Positions 7,893-16,614 of a stretch of DNA of 64,000 nucleotides are shown here, piece after piece. The stretch's first letter is position 1; each line of letters opens with the position of its first letter. Made by a program: the position numbers and the translations under genes. The notes below the pieces were generated by a model. The model saw nothing but the letters and a program-made list of their open reading frames with translations, was not told the origin of the DNA and searched no databases. Source of the DNA: Hallerella sp964501065 (GTDB lineage: Bacteria > Fibrobacterota > Fibrobacteria > Fibrobacterales > Fibrobacteraceae); the NCBI GenBank assembly GCA_964501065.1, contig CAZCRF010000002.1, positions 62,001-126,000 on the forward strand. The letters run 5' to 3'.

Positions 7893-10325
7893 TCAAAGGA
7901 ACATTGCCGTGAACGAGGCCCCGTCCGAAGGGGTCACCAGGCGAGGATTTTCCGTGGATCCGTCTTCCCAACTCGAGAAAGTTCCCGTTCCGAGCGGGAC
8001 GGCTTCTAAAAGCATGGGATTCCCGCCGAAGAATGTCCCCGTATAACTCGAAGTGTTCGGCAAGACCATGCCTTCCATTTTGACGTAGCCGTTTCCTGCC
8101 GCGGCGATGGTCACTTGGATTTTTCCGCTCAGGTTGAATTCTTCCAGGTATTCGCTCCAAACGGAGCCGTCCCGGTCTGCGGCCCAGGTCTTGAGGCAGG
8201 ATCCGGATTTGCTGAACCCGCCTCCGCAAGAATTGCTGTAGTAACGCGAGGACTGTTTGAACTTCTCCAAATCCCGCGTCATTTCGCTTTCGTCCAAGGT
8301 GGCGGTCATCGCATCGACCGTCGCCGAGACTTTGTTCCCATTCAAATAATTTTCGAGCATCACGGCGGAACGGTTGATGAACATCCGCTTGAAGTCCGGA
8401 TTTTGAATCAGTTTCACGTAGAACGTGTGGAAACATTTTTCCGACGGGTTGTTGTAGCAACCTCCTGAAGAGACGCCGCCTTGCAAAATCCAGTCGAACA
8501 TGTTGGTGCTTTGCCCGAATCCCGCGACGCTCCAAGTCCAGTCGTAGCCGTGGTCCAAGTCGTAAACCATGAACTTCCACTTTTGCTCCGGGCTTTTCCA
8601 GGCGCGCACGTTGTTGTTTGGCCAGTCGCCATTGTGGCTGTAGATTTCCATGGCCATGTAGTCGGCGTAGTTTCCCACGTCCATCAGGCTTTCGACCGTC
8701 TTGTAGGCTGCGTTGTCCGCGCCCGAGAAGTCCGAGCCCGCGACAAAGGATAGGAGGGCCTCGTAATCGTCGACAGTCCCGTTGGAGGCTGTAATCGATT
8801 TTCCCAAATGCTTGACGAGGTTCACCGTCGAAGCATCAATCCCGTAGTTCGTCTCCACGTAGTTTTTGTTGAAACGCTCCCGCATGTCGTGGATTCCCCA
8901 ATAGTTCCCGTTGTAGAAGACGACGACTTGGCGGCTTCTCTGGTAATCGACTCCGCTGCCTTCGAGGATGGCGCCGCCCATGGCGTCTTCGATGTAATCG
9001 CTCACGAAACGGTTCCCGTTGTTGCGCAGGTTGAACGCCTTGAATTTGCTGTTCGTCCCTTTCCGCGTTTCGAACAGAGGGTATTTCAGCCAGCCGTCTT
9101 GGTAATCTTCCCGCATCACGACGGCGACGGATTTTTTGCTTTCCATGCGGCTGTAATTTCCCATGAGGGATATGCCCGCGTCGATTTCCCAGTCCTTGCC
9201 CGAACTGTTGCTGCCGTTTGCAAAGTATTCCACGTGAATCGGGTATTCCACGTCTTCGTAAAGGCCCGCCGGGCAGGACTTCGGGGCGGAACAGGAAACT
9301 TGCATGTAGTGCTTGTCGAAGAACTCCGAATCCACGCTGATGGCGACGACCGGCATATTCACCGTTTCGTCGATGAAGTATGTGTTGGTCGCGACTTTGT
9401 TCGTAATCAAACCGTCTTGGAAGGCGGCGCAGCGTACAGTCGTATTCGACGTCAAGATTCTTGCCGTCGTCATGGGTGCCGTTTCGGCTGTCGGCGAAGA
9501 CCCGTCGAAGGTGCAGCGAACGGTGGAGCCGTCGTCCGCTTGCGGGGGAGTGAGCACGACGGAATCCTTGTAAAAACCTCCGCTCTGTCCAAAGGTGGGG
9601 ACAGTGGCGAGGCCTTGGGAACCTTGACTCCCGGCGTTGTCCGCTTCCGGCGTCGGGACGGCGAAGTAGAGCCATCCGGAAAGGGTTTTTCCCCAGCTGA
9701 TTCCGGACGGCAGTTCCGGGTAAGAGGCCGAATCCAGAATGCCGCAGTCCGAGTTGATCAGGTAGACGTTCCCCCCGTCGTCTTCGAGCTTCCAATTCGC
9801 ATGGGTGCGGAAATGGGCCGAATCCGAATCCGTTCCGGCGAGAGGCTTTGCCAAATTTCGTTTGGATGCAAAGATGATCCGGTAGCCGTTTGCCGGAATC
9901 GTGTCGCTTTCGATAATCCATTTGCGTGGGCGCGACGTCTTTTCCACCAGGGAGAATCCGTCCAAGGCGACGGGATCGGAACTTGCGTTGTAAAGTTCCA
10001 CCCATCCCGGGTCTTTTCCCATGTCGTCCTTCCAGTCGAGGTTCCCCGGCATGATTTCGTTGATGGTCACGGCGGAGTTGCCGACAAAGTGCGCTTCGCA
10101 GACTTCTTCGACGCTAGAACTGGAAGAGCTTTCCGCTGCATTCGAAAGATTTTCGGCGGAATCGGATGAACTGCCCGCACTGGCCGTTTCCGCGCAAGAG
10201 GAATATTCCGGGGAAGGAGGTGTCGAAGAAAGAAAATCCGATTCCGAGACAAGGGACGGGTCGTCTGAGCAGGAACAAAGAAAAGCGATGGCCAACGGCA
10301 AAACGGCAAATGAAGACGGCTTCAT
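7893..10325 (-). CDS. CotH kinase-like lipoprotein with lamin-tail and chitobiase-like domains
   Basis: Secreted lipoprotein of 810 residues. Order: lipoprotein signal MKPSSFAVLPLAIAFLCSC; a Ser-rich linker (about 20-70); a lamin-tail domain (VTINEIMPGN...WVELYN, about 80-200); a chitobiase-like all-beta domain (RCTFDGSSPTAE, about 235-310); the CotH domain (about 320-660, including WKFMVYDLDHGYDW); and a C-terminal beta repeat ending SFTAMFL. CotH relatives include spore-coat protein kinases; in Fibrobacter these proteins are surface-associated and poorly characterised. The ATG at 10325 is chosen for the lipobox and a GGAG 8 nt upstream. It stands alone. Confidence 0.85.
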   Translation of the reverse strand: MKPSSFAVLPLAIAFLCSCSDDPSLVSESDFLSSTPPSPEYSSCAETASAGSSSDSAENLSNAAESSSSSSVEEVCEAHFVGNSAVTINEIMPGNLDWKDDMGKDPGWVELYNASSDPVALDGFSLVEKTSRPRKWIIESDTIPANGYRIIFASKRNLAKPLAGTDSDSAHFRTHANWKLEDDGGNVYLINSDCGILDSASYPELPSGISWGKTLSGWLYFAVPTPEADNAGSQGSQGLATVPTFGQSGGFYKDSVVLTPPQADDGSTVRCTFDGSSPTAETAPMTTARILTSNTTVRCAAFQDGLITNKVATNTYFIDETVNMPVVAISVDSEFFDKHYMQVSCSAPKSCPAGLYEDVEYPIHVEYFANGSNSSGKDWEIDAGISLMGNYSRMESKKSVAVVMREDYQDGWLKYPLFETRKGTNSKFKAFNLRNNGNRFVSDYIEDAMGGAILEGSGVDYQRSRQVVVFYNGNYWGIHDMRERFNKNYVETNYGIDASTVNLVKHLGKSITASNGTVDDYEALLSFVAGSDFSGADNAAYKTVESLMDVGNYADYMAMEIYSHNGDWPNNNVRAWKSPEQKWKFMVYDLDHGYDWTWSVAGFGQSTNMFDWILQGGVSSGGCYNNPSEKCFHTFYVKLIQNPDFKRMFINRSAVMLENYLNGNKVSATVDAMTATLDESEMTRDLEKFKQSSRYYSNSCGGGFSKSGSCLKTWAADRDGSVWSEYLEEFNLSGKIQVTIAAAGNGYVKMEGMVLPNTSSYTGTFFGGNPMLLEAVPLGTGTFSSWEDGSTENPRLVTPSDGASFTAMFL

Positions 10326-10366
10326 AAAAATCTCCAAAACACTTCGACACGAATCCCTGCTCACGC

Positions 10367-10394
10367 AATTTATACGAAATTTTGGGAAAATCAA
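10367..10394 (-). promoter_or_regulatory. Promoter of the CotH lipoprotein gene
   Basis: On the minus strand, TTGATT (10389-10394) and TAAATT (10367-10372) are separated by 16 nt, placing the start of transcription about 35 nt before the ATG at 10325, with a GGAG Shine-Dalgarno in between. The boxes match the TTGAxx/TAnnTT pattern seen upstream of other genes in this window. Confidence 0.5.
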
Positions 10395-10444
10395 ATGAGA
10401 ACCCGGTTAAAATTTAGTTTACGCCAAATTTTCAACAAACGCCC

Positions 10445-10473
10445 TTGACAACTTTTCAAACATATTCTAAGTT
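10445..10473 (+). promoter_or_regulatory. Promoter of the tRNA-Phe/tRNA-Ser pair
   Basis: TTGACA (10445-10450), a 17-nt spacer and TAAGTT (10468-10473), 13 nt before the first base of tRNA-Phe. It is a near-consensus -35 and one of the clearest sigma-70-type promoters in the window. Confidence 0.65.
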
Positions 10474-10486
10474 TGGCCTATCAAAC

Positions 10487-10559
10487 GGTTCTGTAGCTCA
10501 GTTGGTAGAGCAGTGGACTGAAAATCCACGTGTCGGCAGTTCAATTCTGCCCGGAACCA
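10487..10559 (+). tRNA. tRNA-Phe (GAA)
   Basis: Full cloverleaf of 73 nt: a 7-bp acceptor stem (GGTTCTG with a T-G wobble), anticodon stem GTGGA/TCCAC around loop CTGAAAA giving anticodon GAA, and a standard T arm (GGCAGTTCAATTCTGCC). The discriminator is A and the CCA is not encoded. Confidence 0.95.
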
Positions 10560-10562
10560 TTT

Positions 10563-10594
10563 CAAAGGCTCTGGATTTCCGGGGCCTTTGTTTT
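10563..10594 (+). terminator. Hairpin between tRNA-Phe and tRNA-Ser
   Basis: CAAAGGC pairs with GCCTTTG across a GC-rich loop and is followed by a short T run. It may end or attenuate transcription between the two tRNAs; it could also be a processing hairpin. Confidence 0.45.
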
Positions 10595-10596
10595 GG

Positions 10597-10677
10597 GGAG
10601 GAATAGGCTAATTGGTAAGTCAGCGGTCTTGAAAACCGCCGCCGTAAGGCTTGGGGGTTCGAGTCCCTCTTCCTCCG
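10597..10677 (+). tRNA. tRNA-Ser (UGA)
   Basis: 81 nt. Acceptor stem GGAGGAA/TTCCTCC, anticodon stem GCGGT/ACCGC with loop CTTGAAA (anticodon TGA), a class II variable arm (GCC-GTAA-GGC hairpin) and a T arm GGGGGTTCGAGTCCCTC. The discriminator is G73, as expected for serine. The stop codon of the convergent comF gene begins at the very next base. Confidence 0.93.
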
Positions 10678-11388
10678 TTAAATGTACCATCCCGCCGCGC
10701 TGTCTGCGGCAAAATCCACTTTGGCACTTGCGCTTTCTTCGTACAACAGCGTGCAAACTTTGGCGAAGCCCCCCAAGTTCTTCTTTTCCAAGGCATACAG
10801 ACAGGCGGAAGATGTCGCGCCGGTCGTGAAGACGTCGTCGACGATGACGGGAATCCGTCCGGGCGGCCAATGGAATCCCTTTTTCCAGGCAAAGGCCCCG
10901 GCGACGTTGCTCGCCCTTCCCGTTCGCGAAAGGGTCGTTTGGGAGGTGTGGAATGTCTTCCTTTCGATGGCCCGGGCAGTTTCCGCGCCGAGCTTTGCGG
11001 CTATCGCCCCGGCCAGTTTTTCCGCTTGGTTGTAGCCGCGTTCCCGCAGGCGCGCCGGGTGCAGCGGAACCGGGATGAACGCCAGTTTCTCCCCCCAGCT
11101 TTTAAAAATTTCAAAAGTCGAGCGTTCCCGAAGCGCCGTGGAAATCAAATATCCGGCAAGCCCCGGCATGTTTCCGTATTTCAAGCCGTGGACCAAAGCC
11201 TTGGTGAGCGGCGTCATGGGGAAGAGGGAGAGCGTGTCCGGGTTCGGTCTTCGCGGCTTTTGGGAGAGACTCCGCAGTTCCTCCCGGCAATCCGGGCAAA
11301 GCCAAGGGTCCAACGCAAGGCCTTTCCGGTGGCAGGCCAGGCATTCCGTTCCGAAAAAGAAACGCGAAAATCCGTTAAAGAGCGACAT
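10678..11388 (-). CDS. comF: ComF family phosphoribosyltransferase-like protein
   Basis: Protein of 236 residues of the ComF/GntX family, linked to DNA uptake in naturally transformable bacteria and present in many others. The N-terminus has a zinc-ribbon (CLAC...CPDC, about residues 17-35). The C-terminal PRTase-like domain has IPVPLHPARLRERGYNQAE (about 106-124) and the PRPP loop VIVDDVFTTGATSSAC (about 186-201). It ends directly against tRNA-Ser and is transcribed convergently with it. A weak GAGG lies before the ATG. Family assignment is firm; the in vivo role is inferred. Confidence 0.88.
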   Translation of the reverse strand: MSLFNGFSRFFFGTECLACHRKGLALDPWLCPDCREELRSLSQKPRRPNPDTLSLFPMTPLTKALVHGLKYGNMPGLAGYLISTALRERSTFEIFKSWGEKLAFIPVPLHPARLRERGYNQAEKLAGAIAAKLGAETARAIERKTFHTSQTTLSRTGRASNVAGAFAWKKGFHWPPGRIPVIVDDVFTTGATSSACLYALEKKNLGGFAKVCTLLYEESASAKVDFAADSAAGWYI

Positions 11389-11506
11389 GTGTCCTCGAAG
11401 GTTGGAATTCTATGGAGGAAGACGCTCTTGTGCGGGGAAAGTTTCCCGGAAAATTCGTAAAAAGTTTTTTACTTTCGAAAAGGTGGGACGTCCGGCGTGC
11501 CGGAAG

Positions 11507-13084
11507 TCACCGCCGTTTTCCGAAAATCAAGTCGTTGTATTCGTAAGCCCGTTTCAAATTTTTCACTTGGGCGTTCAAAGAGTCCAGCCCGAATTTTTCC
11601 GCGAGGGTCGGCTCATCCGAGAAAAGACTTGTGCCAAGCCCCATTCCGGAATCTTCCAAGTGGAATCCCAGGCATTCGAGAACGGTCGGAGCCATATCGA
11701 AGGAAGTCAACAGGCGCTGTCGATTCTTTGGCCATTGGGCCGGATGAATGAAAATGTCGATCCATTGCCGCTTGTCGTCCGGAATGCCCTTGACTAGTGC
11801 TTCGCCTTGGAATATGTGGTCTCCGGTGATGACGATGGTCGTGTTCTCCCCGAAAGGTTGGGCTTGAATCCATTTGACGAATTCCGCCGTTTCCCGGGAA
11901 GAGCATTTCAGCGCGGCAATCAGCTTTTCTTCGTCGGAATCGTCCTTGGGTTTTTCTTGGCAATTTTCGTCATGGAAGCCGTGGGGGAAGTGCGTGTCTA
12001 TCGTGGAGATGGTGAGGGAAAAATGCGGGTGCTTGGAAAGGGTGTCCAAAATCTGTCTGGATTTTTCGAAGAGTTCTCCATCGTGCCACATCGTTTTGGA
12101 CTTGTATTGCATCGTCACGTCCGACCGTTTGGCTTCTTTCGCATTCTGCCCTGCGCTGGTGCGGACGTTGTCGTAAAAGACGTCTATTCCGTGGGACAAA
12201 AAGAAGGCGCGCATTTTGGCGAAATCGGAATCCGTCCCTTGGACATAAACGTTCTTGTAGCCGAATCGGTGGAGGACGTCGTAGATGCTTTCGACGCCGT
12301 CGAAGAAGGAGTCCCCGTATTTTCCGACGTATCCGAGAGTCCTGTGGGAATAGAGAATCACGGGGATTCCGGATGTTTTCGCGATGACGGACTGCACGGT
12401 GTTCAGCGCACCTTCCGTCGAGAATCCGCCGCCGAGTTTTGAAAGGGTGTCCGGCGAGAACGTGAGGGAACTTTGAGCAAGGCTGTCTAGCGGGGAAATG
12501 TACCTTTCAAAGGAATTCTCCATGGATTCCATGATGATGTAGACGAGATTCTTCGTACTGGAATCGGCGCGAGCCCCCCCCCCATCGACAAATTTAAAGT
12601 GTTTCTTCAAAAAATCCGAATGTTCCAGGGAAAAGTCTTCGTCCTCCCCGAATAGGAATCGGGCGTATTTCTTCGCTCCGTCCAAGGATACGGTGTCCAA
12701 AAAGCTATGGGCGGAATGGATGACGGGGAGAAGCCCTAAAACGAAGAGAAATGTCTTCGGATGCTTGGAAGAACGGTAAAAATTTTTCAATATCCAGGCG
12801 GTGGAAAGGGAAAACAGAAGCGAAACGGGAAGGGCTGTCCAAAGCCATTCGTGGATAAAGATGGCGGAAAATCCGGAGATGGGCATTTGCAGGGTTTCGA
12901 TGACTTCATCGACGCGAGCGAGTGGGAAAGTCTTTTTCCCGTAGCGGACTGTCATGTCCAAAAAGGAGATGATGAGCAGGCCGGTCGCCAGGACGGCGAA
13001 TGTCGCGGCGGTGAATTTCCGAATTTGCGGTTTCCGCTTCCATATAAAGTAAAAGGCGGCTGCAATGACGGCGGATATCGCCAC
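11507..13084 (-). CDS. LTA synthase/OpgB-like membrane sulfatase, probably N-terminally shortened
   Basis: Membrane-anchored phosphoglycerol-transferase/sulfatase-family protein of 525 residues. Hydrophobic segments lie at about 1-14, 24-43, 70-97 and 112-132, then a periplasmic alkaline-phosphatase-fold domain with the metal and nucleophile regions (YIIMESMENSF about 187-197; GGGFSTEGALNTVQS, nucleophile Thr/Ser region, about 221-235; STIDTHFPHGF about 366-376; VITGDHIF about 427-434). The likely reaction is transfer of phosphoglycerol or phosphoethanolamine groups to periplasmic glycans. The best start is GTG 13084, which falls inside the first membrane helix. The frame stays open to a TAG at about 13145 without an ATG, GTG or TTG, suggesting truncation or an upstream error. 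Confidence 0.75.
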   Translation of the reverse strand: MAISAVIAAAFYFIWKRKPQIRKFTAATFAVLATGLLIISFLDMTVRYGKKTFPLARVDEVIETLQMPISGFSAIFIHEWLWTALPVSLLFSLSTAWILKNFYRSSKHPKTFLFVLGLLPVIHSAHSFLDTVSLDGAKKYARFLFGEDEDFSLEHSDFLKKHFKFVDGGGARADSSTKNLVYIIMESMENSFERYISPLDSLAQSSLTFSPDTLSKLGGGFSTEGALNTVQSVIAKTSGIPVILYSHRTLGYVGKYGDSFFDGVESIYDVLHRFGYKNVYVQGTDSDFAKMRAFFLSHGIDVFYDNVRTSAGQNAKEAKRSDVTMQYKSKTMWHDGELFEKSRQILDTLSKHPHFSLTISTIDTHFPHGFHDENCQEKPKDDSDEEKLIAALKCSSRETAEFVKWIQAQPFGENTTIVITGDHIFQGEALVKGIPDDKRQWIDIFIHPAQWPKNRQRLLTSFDMAPTVLECLGFHLEDSGMGLGTSLFSDEPTLAEKFGLDSLNAQVKNLKRAYEYNDLIFGKRR

Positions 13085-13295
13085 GGCGAAGAGTTCCGCC
13101 TTGGAGGAGAACTTTTTAAAGATGCAGTAGCAGAGGATTGTACGCTAGGGACGTTGTTGAAAAAATGCCCGCAATTGCGTCGAACAACATCCGAATGCGG
13201 GGGGAGCTTTTTAAAGTCGGAATTCCCATAGTGAGTCAAAGATAAAAATTTTGGAAATTTCATGAGAAATTTAGCGGCGAAGGCTCACCAGGTCA

Positions 13296-13325
13296 AAAAG
13301 AAATGTCCCGGACGTTTGAAGCCCG
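13296..13325 (-). terminator. Possible terminator after the esterase-like lipoprotein gene
   Basis: On the minus strand a GTCTCGG...CCGGGAC stem is followed within a few bases by a T-rich run. The pairing is imperfect. The 275-bp gap from 13085 to 13359 otherwise contains no gene that I can support. Confidence 0.35.
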
Positions 13326-13359
13326 AGACCTTGGGAAAGAATGAATGAAGTTTTGAAAG

Positions 13360-14502
13360 TTACTTCAAGTTTTCCTTGAAGAATGCGCAGAGCTTCTCCC
13401 ATGGGATGAAGTTCCCTTTTCCGCCGTCGTAAAGGTCGGTGTGATTGGCTCCCGGAATAATCAGCAATTCCTTGTTCGCGGCGAACTTGTTCCCGTTCAG
13501 CATGTTCTTGTAAGCGTCTTCGCCCATGTAGCGGCTGTGCGCCTTTTCCCCGTGGATAATCAGTACGGCACTTTGAATTTCATTGCTGCGCTTCAAGAAC
13601 GGGAGGTTGATGAACGACAGGTTGGACGTTTTGTTCCATCCGCCGACGGAATTGTTCGAACGTTTGTGGAATCCGCGCGCGGTTTCGTAATACATCGTGT
13701 AATCCTTGATGAACTGCGGCGTGGAATCCGTCAATTGTTCGGGCAAGAGGTTTGCCCCGGCCCTGTCGTAAAATCCTTGTCTGTAATCCTTGGTGCGTTG
13801 CGCGTTCAAGGCTTGCAACATCTCGTGGCGTTTTTCCGGGCTGTCGTTTGCGTCGTTGTAACCATTCGCGCTCACGCGCGTCATGTCGTACATCGTGCTT
13901 GCGACGGTCGCCTTGATGCGAGTGTCCATGGCCGCGGCATTGATGGCGATGCCGCCCCAGCCGCAGATGCCGATGATCCCAATCCTTTCCGGGTCCACGT
14001 CGTCGCGGGTCGAAAGGTAATCGACGGAAGCGCTGAAATCTTCCGTGTTGATGTCGGGAGAGGCGACGTTTCGAGGAGAGCCGCCGCTTTCCCCAGTGAA
14101 GCTAGGGTCGAAGGCAATCGTGAGGAATCCCCTTTCCGCCATCGTCTGCGCGTAAAAACCGGAGGATTGCTCCTTGACAGCCCCGAACGGCCCGCTGACG
14201 GAAATCGCCGGGAACTTGCCGTTGATTTTTAGGCTCGTGTCCTTCGGCACGTAAAGGTCCGCGGCCAAGGTGATACCGTAGCGGTTGTGGAACGTGATTT
14301 TGGAATGGGAGACCTTCTCGCTTTGCGGGAAAACTTTGTCCCATTCGTCCGTCAACTGGAGCTTGTCCTGGCACATAATCGTCTCCTTCTGCGTGTCAGT
14401 CGTTTTGGAAGCCTCTTGTCCGGGGTTGCCGTTGCAGGCGATGATGCTAAGAGCGATTGCCGCCGCTGCCGTATAGAGTCGTTTGGAATGTTTCTGGCGC
14501 AT
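13360..14502 (-). CDS. Alpha/beta-hydrolase lipoprotein (dienelactone-hydrolase-like)
   Basis: Exported hydrolase of 380 residues. The signal MRQKHSKRLYTAAAAIALSI ends in a lipobox (IIAC). The alpha/beta-hydrolase core has an oxyanion region (FPAISVSGPFGAVKEQSSGF), the nucleophile elbow GICGWGGIA (about 197-205, Cys at the nucleophile position as in dienelactone hydrolase-like families), and a late IIPGANHTDLYDGG (about 352-365) supplying the His. The ATG at 14502 is preceded by GGAAGG, and upstream codons in frame look non-coding. It probably cleaves small esters or acylated sugars in the periplasm; substrate unknown. Confidence 0.8.
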   Translation of the reverse strand: MRQKHSKRLYTAAAAIALSIIACNGNPGQEASKTTDTQKETIMCQDKLQLTDEWDKVFPQSEKVSHSKITFHNRYGITLAADLYVPKDTSLKINGKFPAISVSGPFGAVKEQSSGFYAQTMAERGFLTIAFDPSFTGESGGSPRNVASPDINTEDFSASVDYLSTRDDVDPERIGIIGICGWGGIAINAAAMDTRIKATVASTMYDMTRVSANGYNDANDSPEKRHEMLQALNAQRTKDYRQGFYDRAGANLLPEQLTDSTPQFIKDYTMYYETARGFHKRSNNSVGGWNKTSNLSFINLPFLKRSNEIQSAVLIIHGEKAHSRYMGEDAYKNMLNGNKFAANKELLIIPGANHTDLYDGGKGNFIPWEKLCAFFKENLK

Positions 14503-14584
14503 ATGTCCTTCCTTTTTCGTTTGTGAATATAATATAGCATTTTCGCTAATGCCTTTTAAATACTTTATTTTAATCTTATGTTTT

Positions 14585-15913
14585 TTAGTCACGTTTGCGG
14601 AGGCAAATCCCATAAATGGCGAAGCAGAACAGCACCGAGAACAGCGAACCCGCTGGCGCGGCCAGTCCCATCGGAGCGAGAGTTTCGGGGAAAAATTCGG
14701 AAGCGAGCCATGTCCCCGGAATGCGGAACAGTACAATCGAGAGAAAGTTATGTATAAACGAAAGGAAGGAGAGGCCGCAGGCGCAAAAGTAGCCGCTGAA
14801 GCAGAAATGGATTCCCGCGAGGAAGCAGTCGAGGACGTAGGTTTGCAGATACTCCGCCCCGAACGCGATGACGGCGGAATCGCCCGTGAAAATTCCCAAG
14901 GCGGCTTTCGAGAAAAATTGGAACAGCACGGCGAAAAGGAAACCGAATCCGCCGGCGATTCCCGTTCCTAACCAAAGGGCCCTTTTGGCCCGGAACGCAT
15001 CCTTTGCACCGAGGCACTGCGCGCAGATGGCGGAAACGGTCGAAAGCATGGACGAGGGCACGAGGAAGAGGAAGGTGATGATTTTCTCCACGATGCCGAC
15101 GGCTGCGGCAATCTCGACTCCCCGGGAGTTTGCAATCGCGGTGATGAACAGAAACGAGACCTGGATGAATCCGTCTTGGATGGCGATGGGGATTCCGATG
15201 CCCAAAACGCCTTTGAAAAGCGTTCGGTTCGGGATGAAGTCCCGCGCGTGGATTCGGATGCCGAAACGGAATCTTTTCAACGAGAGGAGTGCGATGAGGA
15301 CGCTCGAAGCTTGGGCGATGACCGTCGCCAGTGCCGCGCCTTTCGCCCCGAGCTGAAACCATTCGATGAAGAGAATGTCCAGGGCGACGTTCAGCAGGCA
15401 GGCCGAGGCGACGAAGTACATCGGATGCTTGGAATCCCCCGTTCCGCGGAGGACTGCGGCGATTAGATTGTAGGCGGCGATGAACGGGATCCCGGCGAAA
15501 CAGATTTTCAGATAGGTCGCCGTTTCTCGAAAGGCTTCTTGCGGGGTTTTCAAAATTTGCACGATGTCTTCGCAAAAAAAGAGGCAGACGGCGGTCAACA
15601 GGAGAGCGAATGCGCCGAAGAGGATGGCCGCGTTCCCCACGATGCGCGAAAGGACTTTCGGGAGGTTCGCCCCCGTCGCCCGGCCTGTCATTACGGTGAC
15701 GCCCATCGAGATTCCGACAATCACCACTGTCAAAAAATGCATCGCCTGGCTGCCGACGGCGACCGCCGTGATTGTTTCCGCTCCGCCCGATTGCCCGACG
15801 ATGAACAAATCCGCCAGTCCGTAAAGGCTTTGTAAAAAATAGGCGGCAAAATAGGGGACGGAAAAGACTGCGATGCTTTTGAAGAGGCCGCCTTGGGTCA
15901 GATTGTGGGGCAT
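14585..15913 (-). CDS. MATE family efflux transporter
   Basis: Inner-membrane multidrug/metabolite antiporter of 442 residues with about twelve hydrophobic helices and two homologous halves. The N-terminal half opens ...AVFSVPYFAAYFLQSLYGLADLF and contains the GVTVMTGRATGA segment (about 70-81) and the GTGDSKHPMYF turn (about 146-156), all typical of the MATE/NorM group. It is preceded by TAATTT exactly 6 nt before ATG (15920-15925, minus strand) with no Shine-Dalgarno, suggesting a leaderless transcript. Coupling ion and substrates cannot be inferred. Confidence 0.88.
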   Translation of the reverse strand: MPHNLTQGGLFKSIAVFSVPYFAAYFLQSLYGLADLFIVGQSGGAETITAVAVGSQAMHFLTVVIVGISMGVTVMTGRATGANLPKVLSRIVGNAAILFGAFALLLTAVCLFFCEDIVQILKTPQEAFRETATYLKICFAGIPFIAAYNLIAAVLRGTGDSKHPMYFVASACLLNVALDILFIEWFQLGAKGAALATVIAQASSVLIALLSLKRFRFGIRIHARDFIPNRTLFKGVLGIGIPIAIQDGFIQVSFLFITAIANSRGVEIAAAVGIVEKIITFLFLVPSSMLSTVSAICAQCLGAKDAFRAKRALWLGTGIAGGFGFLFAVLFQFFSKAALGIFTGDSAVIAFGAEYLQTYVLDCFLAGIHFCFSGYFCACGLSFLSFIHNFLSIVLFRIPGTWLASEFFPETLAPMGLAAPAGSLFSVLFCFAIYGICLRKRD

Positions 15914-16081
15914 GCCGCCAAATTAGCAAAAGTTGCCTGTGAATGACTTCGAATTTCCCACTTCGGTTTGCAGAGTCTTCTAAACGCCCAACTTGCTGTA
16001 TAATTATGACGATTATATCAATTTACGCAACGAAATTCCCTTTGTTCTAGCGAAAATCTCTGAAAAATGGAAAATTTTTCC

Positions 16082-16109
16082 TTGACGCGCTCGCCGCTTT
16101 TTCTAACTT
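16082..16109 (+). promoter_or_regulatory. rplM-rpsI promoter
   Basis: TTGACG (16082-16087), a 16-nt spacer and TAACTT (16104-16109). Transcription would begin near 16116, leaving a leader of roughly 50 nt before rplM. That leader contains a GC-rich inverted segment (GCCGACCTGCCG...CCGTGCCGGC), a possible site for ribosomal-protein feedback. Confidence 0.5.
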
Positions 16110-16163
16110 TAAAGCCGACCTGCCGATGCGATTCCCGTGCCGGCAGGAATTTAGAGGAATGAC

Positions 16164-16598
16164 ATGAAAACCATTATGGTGAACCCCAAGACGGTCACGC
16201 ACCAGTGGAAACTCATCGACGCCGAAGGCAAGCCCCTCGGCCGCGTCGCTAGTGCCGCTGCCCGCCTTTTGATGGGCAAACACAAGGCCATCTATTCCCC
16301 GAACGTCGATACGGGCGATTTCGTGGTGATTATCAATGCGGAAAAAGTTCTCGTCACCGGCAAGAAGGCCGAACAGAAACAGTATTTCCATCACACGGGT
16401 CACATCGGCGGCGAACGCTGGATCACTTACAAGGATTTGATTGCAAAGCACCCGACGGAGCCTCTCGCCGAAGCCATCTGGGGGATGCTGCCGCACAGCG
16501 CGCTCGGCAAGAAAATGCTTAAGAAACTGAAAATCTACGCTGGTGCGGAACAGCCGCATGCAGCCCAACAGCCCGAAGTCGTGAACCTCGATTTCTAG
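16164..16598 (+). CDS. rplM: 50S ribosomal protein L13
   Basis: Large-subunit ribosomal protein of 144 residues, near the usual 142. The diagnostic stretches are present: WKLIDAEGKPLGRVASAAA (about 13-31), LMGKHKAIYSPNVDTGDFVV (about 35-54), and the conserved C-terminal RMLPHSALGKKM-like box (GMLPHSALGKKMLKKLKIYA). A GAGG Shine-Dalgarno lies 8 nt before the ATG. It is followed after 16 nt by rpsI, the conserved L13-S9 operon. Confidence 0.97.
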   Translation: MKTIMVNPKTVTHQWKLIDAEGKPLGRVASAAARLLMGKHKAIYSPNVDTGDFVVIINAEKVLVTGKKAEQKQYFHHTGHIGGERWITYKDLIAKHPTEPLAEAIWGMLPHSALGKKMLKKLKIYAGAEQPHAAQQPEVVNLDF

Positions 16599-16614
16599 GG
16601 CGGAGGATAAAGCT

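Noticed and set aside
8808..10169. 453-codon plus-strand open frame opposite the CotH gene
   Set aside because: Antisense shadow: valine/arginine-rich translation with no motifs, while the minus strand encodes a multi-domain lipoprotein with a signal peptide.
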